Assembly: GCF_016545825.1 (NCBI RefSeq)
Contig: NC_052620.1
Location: forward strand, 5,394,001 to 5,458,000
Source: Eucalyptus grandis
Taxonomy: Eukaryota > Streptophyta > Magnoliopsida > Myrtales > Myrtaceae
Reading direction: 5' to 3'
DNA: 64,000 nucleotides
Under the pieces are notes generated by a model. It was not told the origin of the DNA, made no database searches, and saw nothing but the letters and a program-made list of their open reading frames with translations. Shown here piece after piece: positions 58,064 through 64,000 of the stretch. Position 1 is the stretch's first letter. Every line of letters starts with the position of its first letter. Both the position numbers and the translations under genes were made by a program.

Positions 58064-58775
58064 CTATGAAGCATCGATACTCTCTAAGAGCTTTTGTGTC
58101 GTGTCGGACACTTCGACATTGTCTGATACTCTCGGATACTTTTCAACACTCGGTCAACACATGTCGGAAAATCCGACACCTAGTCAACTTTCTCAACACT
58201 TTTCAACACTCAAGTCGGAAATCTAACATATGAGTTTCCGATACATGATTTTAATATCTAGGTCAATTTAAAAACTTAATAAATGGGAGCTCAAAATATA
58301 TATGTGAAAAAATAAAACACAATAATAAAAATAATAATTAGACAAAGAAGAAAAACATAAGATTCTCTTCTCTTCTACTTCCCGTGGTATACAATTCACC
58401 CCTTAAAGGTTTTTTCTCCTCTTCTAATATATCTAACATGCGAGTCTATAATATGGATTGTTTATTTTTTCTCCAAGTTTTATGAATTATTGAAATAGAG
58501 TTGAATTTGTCAAATTGAAACAATAAATGATATTAATTAATGATGGATTAATGTTTTTAGTGTATATTCATTCTAAGCTTTTTAATTAATTATTTATTTA
58601 TGAATTTGATGGAAATAATCATAAAAATGATAATTTATTATGTATATATAAAAATATATATTTAATATATAACGTGTCCCAACATGTCGAATTTTCTGTT
58701 TTTTTTTAGAAACGATATGTCGGCGTATCGCGTCGTGTTGTGTTGCGTGTCGCGTGTTAGTATCGGTACTACTTA
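58064..58775. mobile_element. Mutator-like non-autonomous element (712 bp)
   Basis: Perfect 9-bp target duplication ACTTCTTAG (58055-58063, 58776-58784), the length typical of Mutator-like elements. Short inverted ends: GAAGCATCGATAC on the left, with AAGTAGTACCGATAC as the reverse complement of the right. The left third is rich in GTCGGA/TCGACA-like words; the rest is AT-rich. No transposase. Confidence 0.75.
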
Positions 58776-58979
58776 ACTTCTTAGAGCTTCAAATTCATCT
58801 ATTATTATAAGGTTTAATGCACTCCTACATCCAACTTTATTAGCAATTAATTTGATTTTTGTTCTGTTGGTGGCTTAGTGTTTGAGCTTTATCTCTTTGG
58901 TTCTCTGGCTCAGACGACAAACTGCCGGCTTTGGCACTCAGTGTCAGCGATTGTGGTCGAACTTCTTTGCGCTATTCCG

Positions 58980-59865
58980 GGTTGGTGGATTTTCTTTAGG
59001 TTCAAGGAAGCAATTTTAGACATCTAGTTATATCGAAAGCTCAAATTCGACTGCTTTCGGTTAACGTAGTTCAACTTAGCTTCTATCAGACAGTCTCTAA
59101 TAATTACTCTTGAGGTCAACAGTTGCACTGACTAGCCTCTATCTTGCTGACGTTTTTTACGTTGTTTTTCCTGGAGAGGCGACATTGCTTCTTCGTTCCG
59201 AATTAGCTTGATCATCTATAATCAGTTTCACGCCTCATCTGATACGAAGTTGAATCCTCAGAAAAACGGAGCTATATATAGCAGTATAGGGATCTATTGA
59301 CGTGAAAAAAGATCTTTTGAACTTGCAGCCTTCAACTCGGTACTCCATCCTGTTGAATATTCAGGGATTTCCGCATGTTTTCGGAGATCTTTTCAGAGAC
59401 TATTGAATCTTAACCAAGAAGGATTTTTATTCCAGAATTCCCAGTTAGCTAGACTGTTCAACTTTCTCTCCCCTTCAGTGAGACTCCAAATAATAAAAGA
59501 TCGGTCTCGTGTAGGATGGATTACTCTCGATGTTGCCTCTCAGAGAATTTTTCAGAAGAATTGTGTTCTTGATGCTGCAATACCAATCCAAGCTCGAGGT
59601 GGGAAAAAGCTATTAGAAGTGGCTGCCGTACTAGCCCAGGGTCAGAGTGATCTTGTGCAACTGCTAAGTATCGAGAACTGATTTTTGCCAGTTTCAAGTG
59701 CTTGGAAGGAGTTGAGGAACAAAAGGAGGAAACGGCGATTTGTCGTTAGCTAATTCATGTTTTCTGTGTGCTACAACGCAGAAGGCCCGATCACGTTTGG
59801 AAAGCATGAACGTGGATCGCTTGAAAGAAGTCAGATTTGTTCATGATGATAAAATAGGCTACTAG
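58980..59865. repeat. unit R, copy R3, with a 92-codon open frame
   Basis: Second-half homologue of R2 and R4. Only here is the frame 59403-59681 (plus) open for 92 codons, with RVGWITLDVASQRIF and KKLLEVAAVLAQGQ text; in R2 and R4 the same region has stops. Composition is codon-like, yet I recognise no family. It may be the best-kept exon of a gene co-duplicated with PME, reading toward the PME 3' end. Confidence 0.45.
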
Positions 59866-60023
59866 TTAAAATGAAAATCGATGCCAAAAATCAAAAGAAA
59901 ATGATCTGATGAATTGTTTATTCTATGATTTGGGAGTTCTTGAACAATTACAAATGTATTTGATAAGCAATATTTTTACTTCCTTACAGCAAAAAGCGGA
60001 AAAATAACAGCTATTCACCTAGA

Positions 60024-61928
60024 CTAGATTTCCAGAAGAAAGAAAAAGGAAGACAAAAGAAGAAAGAGCTGGAATAGAGAATAGCCATTGCAGCCCCGAC
60101 TAAAACCGATTAACAGTTTGCAACCCCCTGAGGGGTAAATCGCGTCATAACCCACAGAGGTGTAAGGCACATTGTAACCCACCGAGGGGTTAGGCATGCC
60201 GGTCGCAAGTAACCAAGTGCCGCCGGGGATCAAGTTCCCAATGGTGAACTTCGAAGCCTCCGTCGTGCTTGTGATTACATGGTAACCTGCCCATGTCACC
60301 CTATTTGTGGTCGATGACCCAGGGCCTGTGTTCATATACTCTCCATAGTACAGAGTGTCCAGGGCAAAGTCACCATCCCACTCCAACCACCCGGCCGAGT
60401 CAATCAGGCCATCAAGGTAGGTCATCATGAAAACAGTTCTTGAATATTTTTGCCATGGCCTCCCAAGGTATGTCTTCATGGAGCTTTGAACCAATATCAA
60501 CTCTGAATCAGCAATGACTTTGCAGTTGAGGATGGAGATGCCGGTGTTCTGGTTTGGGTCAGTTCGGCCTTGTGCAGTGATGGTATTGACTTTGTTAGGG
60601 GGGTTTCTAACATAGATGTTACAATTATGGAAAACGACGGCGGCATTTCCAAAGATGAAGTCAGTGGTGCCATAGATATCACATTCTTTGTAGAACTGTC
60701 GTTTAGAATGAACGAAAAGAGTGTCCTGATAACCCTCAAAGCCACATCGATAGAAAACTGAGAGGTCAGAGCTAGAACGCAGAGCAACCGCTTGGTGATT
60801 GGCCGAGCCGGCAGTGTTACGAAAAGTGATGTCTTGAGCAATGAATCCATCTCCATCAACAGCTGAAACTCAAGATGAGAAATTATTAGCACGGGTATGT
60901 CTACTAGTTCATGTAATCTAAACCGGAAAGTATATGGATCTCTAAATGCTTTATTTACTATCTCAACAAACTAAACGTTGATAATCCTCCCCCTTTTTTT
61001 CTCTTTTTCCTTTCCAGTATTTATACTGTATAAAATGCATAATATAAATAAATTACATGATAAACTCACCAACAGTTGCTGAATTGAAGGTAGTAAATCC
61101 TCCAGCATTACTTTTGCTTCCAGTAATTATGGTCTTTCCAATACCATCACCCACAAACGCGATGTTTTCCAATTTTGATCCCACTTCAACATTCTCTTCA
61201 TAGGTACCGGCCTTGATATAGATTATGAACCTTGTTGTATCAGACCGCATTAACGCCGCAGTTACAGCTTCGTTAATTGTCTTGTAGTTCCCTGAACCGT
61301 CTTGAGCCACCATAATATTTGCTGTAGATAGCATGGGCGAAGACTGTAAGAGCTTCCGGTCGCTGGGCCTCACCCAAGTAGGGAACTCATTGGTGTAGTT
61401 TGGGGTAGTGTAGGGCACATAGTTTGCAGACAAAGTGTTGCTTATCAACTTGGAAACATTATTTGACATCAAGGGCAACACATTGTCTGAGATGCCAAGC
61501 TCGACAAACCCAGTTCCACAGGTCTGCAAGTTGGTCAGTGCGGCGCTAAGCCAGGTTTGCATGTCGTCTTGAGTACACCGGCGGTTGATGGTCCGGTTCA
61601 AGTGGTGGACTGTGTGCTCATAAAGCTTGAGGCAGTCAGCCCATGCGGCCTTCTCGCGTTCATCGTGGCACCCAGAGCCTAGCGAGTACGTGTGGGTTCG
61701 GGCTAGCTGCGCGCTCTCGAGGGCGACTTGCATCGAGGCCCTGAGGAAATGGGACCTTCGCTTGAGAGGGGTTTGCTTAGGGTTGCGGGTCAAGAAGTGC
61801 TCACAGGGTTGCGGATAAGGCATTTTGCTACACCATGATTTCACAACGCTAGAGGAATAGATAGAGATGGTTTGAGATAGCAAAAGAAGCAAAAAGAGAA
61901 GGGTGATCGCCTTCTGAAGAAAACCCAT
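60024..61928 (-). CDS. pectin methylesterase with N-terminal PMEI prodomain (intact)
   Basis: CDS is the complement of 60024-60862 joined to 61070-61928: 565 codons, one 207-bp GT-AG intron (donor G|GTGAGT, acceptor TTTCAG). It removes methyl groups from cell-wall pectin. Signal peptide about residues 1-22 ([13 protein letters not shown]); PMEI-like domain about 30-170 with several cysteines (33, 42, 99, 137); RKLL processing motif at 191-194, where subtilases cleave the prodomain in this family; PME domain about 203-516. Active-site residues are all present: Gln310 (HQAVALR), Gln332 and Asp333 (YQDT), Asp354 (DFIFG), Arg421 and Trp423 (LGRPW). The start is chosen because it gives the signal peptide and matches copy A. 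Unusually, about 48 residues follow the normal end, including a VGY(N/D) repeat and a C-terminal hydrophobic stretch at 549-563. Confidence 0.95.
60863..61069 (-). other. PME intron
   Basis: 207-bp phase-1 intron splitting the alanine codon after FNSATV. It occupies the same place as in copy A (1138-1359). T-rich toward the 3' site. Confidence 0.9.
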
Positions 61929-62026
61929 TTTGATGGATTTTGCGTATTGCCAAGTGGAATTAAGTGAAAGAGAAGTTGAGATCGGTGATGTTGAACTGGG
62001 GTGGTTCGGTTGCCTTTGATTGGTCC

Positions 62027-62035
62027 CTTTATGTA
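62027..62035 (-). promoter_or_regulatory. TATA-like element of the intact PME gene
   Basis: TACATAAAG on the minus strand, 99 bp upstream of the ATG, conserved in copy A. Other promoter elements cannot be assigned with confidence. Confidence 0.4.
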
Positions 62036-62540
62036 ATAAGTGATAATAGCGACAAGAGGGAAGCAGCAACACCACCTTCCATGGAACTTGCTTTTGAATA
62101 TCATAGAATGACCGATGGATTACAAAAAAACCGACTTGTCGAACACGTTGTTGACGTAACGGGTGCAAAAGTTACTTTTGTGAATCTGTCGAATTAAATT
62201 GTCCAGCCATGTGCAATGAACTGCCCCTTTGGAATTTCCAGAGATTCAGATCCGATGGCTCATAGCTCGTGCCTAAAAACCTTTAGCCATAGTCGTAACT
62301 AACATTGTTTGGGATTCACATTAATTTTCTCCGAGACGACCATAAGCAAAAAGGCGTAAGAACGTCTATCGGGCACCCGCTCCTATGTTGTCCTTTTGCT
62401 AGAAAATTTCAATGATTGCATGATTCAATGTTATTAATTTCCATGCACATGCATATGCATGTGGACTTGTGGGTCCATTCAGTTCGAGAGATTAGACAAT
62501 GCATTTAAAAAAAAAAAAAAAAAGATTTTCACTCTGAAGA
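62036..62540. other. upstream flank of the intact PME
   Basis: No gene seen. Aligned with 2327-2720 at copy A. Includes an A-run at 62509-62523. Confidence 0.5.
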
Positions 62541-63850
62541 CTTTTGCGTAAAGATCAATACTTCTTGGTAGCTCGGACTTTGACTCAACGACTCGGGGAG
62601 CTTCACGGGCAGCTTCTTGGACTCCAAGAACACTCCACATTGTCGCGCGATCGATCGACAGGAGGGATCTCGAAAGTCAAGTCGGCTTCCAGAAATTCCA
62701 CCAGAAACTCTTTTTATTTTTTTTTTTTTGTTGACCACCACCAGAAACTCTTTATCTAGGCATCATTGGAAAAATCAAACTTTCCCTGGGTGGGGACAGC
62801 AGGTCGGTTTCGTCTTCATCGGCAAGTTCCACGCTTCTTCTTCGTCTACCGAACACTCCGTCCTTGCAGAAAGTCCAAGAACAGCGCACACTCGCAACTT
62901 CGTCTCCACCGCCGCGGAGCACGCCGGCCAAGCTTATGCCTTCCACCAGAAAGAGTGCAGGCACTCCAAAAGAACTTCCGTTCGGCTGCTTTCGGTCAAT
63001 GCAAACCGACTTAACTTCTATTAGACATGATCACTCTTCTTGAGGTGAACAGTAGCATTAACTCGCCTCTATATTGCCAACGCTTTTCAACGACGGTTTT
63101 TCCAGGAGAGGGGAAAATTTTCGTTGGTTCTGGATTAGCTTGATCATCTTAATCCATTTTATGCCTCATCTAATTCGAAGTCGAATCCCCGGCAAGACAT
63201 AGCTATAGAGCGCAGTAGTGGGGGCTACTGAAGTGAAAAAGTTTTCCTGAACTCGCTGTTTTCGAATCAGGTATTCTGTCCTGTTGTAAATATGGGGGGC
63301 TTCTGCAGGTTTTTGGCAAGGTTTCTCGGGGACTATTGAACTGTAGCCGAGGAGGATTCACTCCCAGAATTCTTGCCTAACTAGAGTGTTCCCATTAATG
63401 AAAATAAGGTCTTGCACGGGACAGATAAATCGTGATGTTGCCTCTCAGACAATTATTAAGAAGAATTGTGTTCTTGATGCTGCAATACTAAATCCAATCT
63501 AAAGTTGAGAAAAAGCTATTAGAAGTGGTTGCTGTACTAGGCCAAAGTCAGGGTGAAATATGAAGGTGATAAGCTAATCAGACCTGACTATTGATATTCA
63601 GTACCTGCTAAAAATGGAGAACTAGTTTGTCAATTTCAAATGCTTGGAAGGAGCTGTGAGGAGCAAAAGCATGAAACAGCGACTGTTGTAGGCTACTTCA
63701 GGCTTACCAGGTGGTACAACGCGGAAGGGGCAATCATGTTTTTGATAATATGACAATCCATGAACGAGGGGCACGAATGCCGATCGCTTGAAAGAATTCG
63801 TTTTGTTCACGATGTTAAGATAGGCTATTAGTTGAAATGAAGATTGATGT
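62541..63850. repeat. unit R, copy R4
   Basis: Near match to R2 (2780-4010), including CACGGGCAGCTTCTTGGACT, GCACACTCGCAACTTC and 'GGTACAACGCGGAAGG'. A poly-T insertion at 62711-62730 sits beside a short duplication of 'CCACCAGAAACTCTTT', absent from R2. Plus-strand frames (for example 62617-63024) are open but not shared intact with R2, so coding status is doubtful. Confidence 0.6.
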
Positions 63851-63889
63851 CGAAAATTGAAAGAAAATGATCTTTATGGTTTTGTAATA

Positions 63890-64000
63890 TATATATTTTT
63901 GTCCTTTGAATTCAGAGTTTGTAAGCAATCTGAGATGTTCTTTGCTTAAGCGATAAAATTACTTCCTTGCAGCAAAGAAGCAAGAATTGGACTAGAGAGT
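63890..64000 (-). other. 3' flank of a further PME copy beyond the window
   Basis: Matches 4060-4168, the 3' flank of PME copy B (shared TTACTTCCTTGCAGCAAAGA and AATTGGACTAGAGAGT). It predicts another minus-strand PME or relic immediately to the right. Confidence 0.6.

Overview
This looks like a stretch of nuclear DNA from a dicot plant. It has spliced, intron-containing pectin methylesterase (PME) genes, Ty1-copia and Ty3-gypsy retrotransposons primed by initiator Met-tRNA, hAT- and Mutator-type non-autonomous transposons, and many GA/TA microsatellites. I cannot name the species from the sequence. Only one gene is clearly intact: a PME on the minus strand at 60024-61928 (two exons, 565 codons, all catalytic residues present). 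Three further PME copies on the same strand are broken: A at 296-2219 (recent; one frameshift and one nonsense codon), B at about 4190-6735 (old, split by a hAT-like element) and C at about 15945-17344 (old). The 3' flank of a fifth copy starts at the right edge.

Between successive PME copies lies a conserved non-PME segment, called unit R here, of unknown function. The left edge (1-4.3 kb) and the right edge (59.7-64 kb) are therefore two parts of one tandem R-PME array, and about 55 kb of mostly mobile DNA lies between them.

The interior, left to right: hAT-like element (4328-5251); LTR-like fragment; AT-rich/GC-rich unclassified element (7.06-7.85 kb); truncated gypsy element on the minus strand (gag 7.85-8.88 kb, primer site, 5' LTR 'B' 12614-15933) with solo LTR 'A' (9077-12610) inserted in opposite orientation exactly at the LTR/internal junction; PME C; Sirevirus-type copia element (18138-24608, minus) with an extra 3' gene region; ZAT10-like zinc-finger pseudogene (27.04-27.38 kb); solo LTR 'C' (27425-30884); complete but decayed copia element (32941-38363); receptor-kinase-like remnant (39.8-40.2 kb); and a large nest (40958-58010). 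The nest is a minus-strand copia element 'F'. Its 3' LTR carries solo LTR 'D' (41240-44990). Its gag is interrupted by a second Sirevirus-type element (48871-~57535), which is itself interrupted by solo LTR 'E' (51908-55416), which in turn carries a 362-bp LTR-like insertion (53778-54139). Perfect 5-bp target duplications support most of these boundaries.

The five long LTRs (A-E, 3.3-3.75 kb) share an unusual plan. Each has a leader ending at a consensus 5' splice site (GT in A, B, E; GC in C, D), then a tandem-repeat region (a strikingly regular ~183-bp array in C and D), then a 3' splice site. In A, B and C a short ATG-started reading frame follows the 3' site. This suggests an intron inside the LTR and is the observation most worth testing. 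The second is the hydrophobic, GPI-signal-like C-terminal tail on the intact PME.
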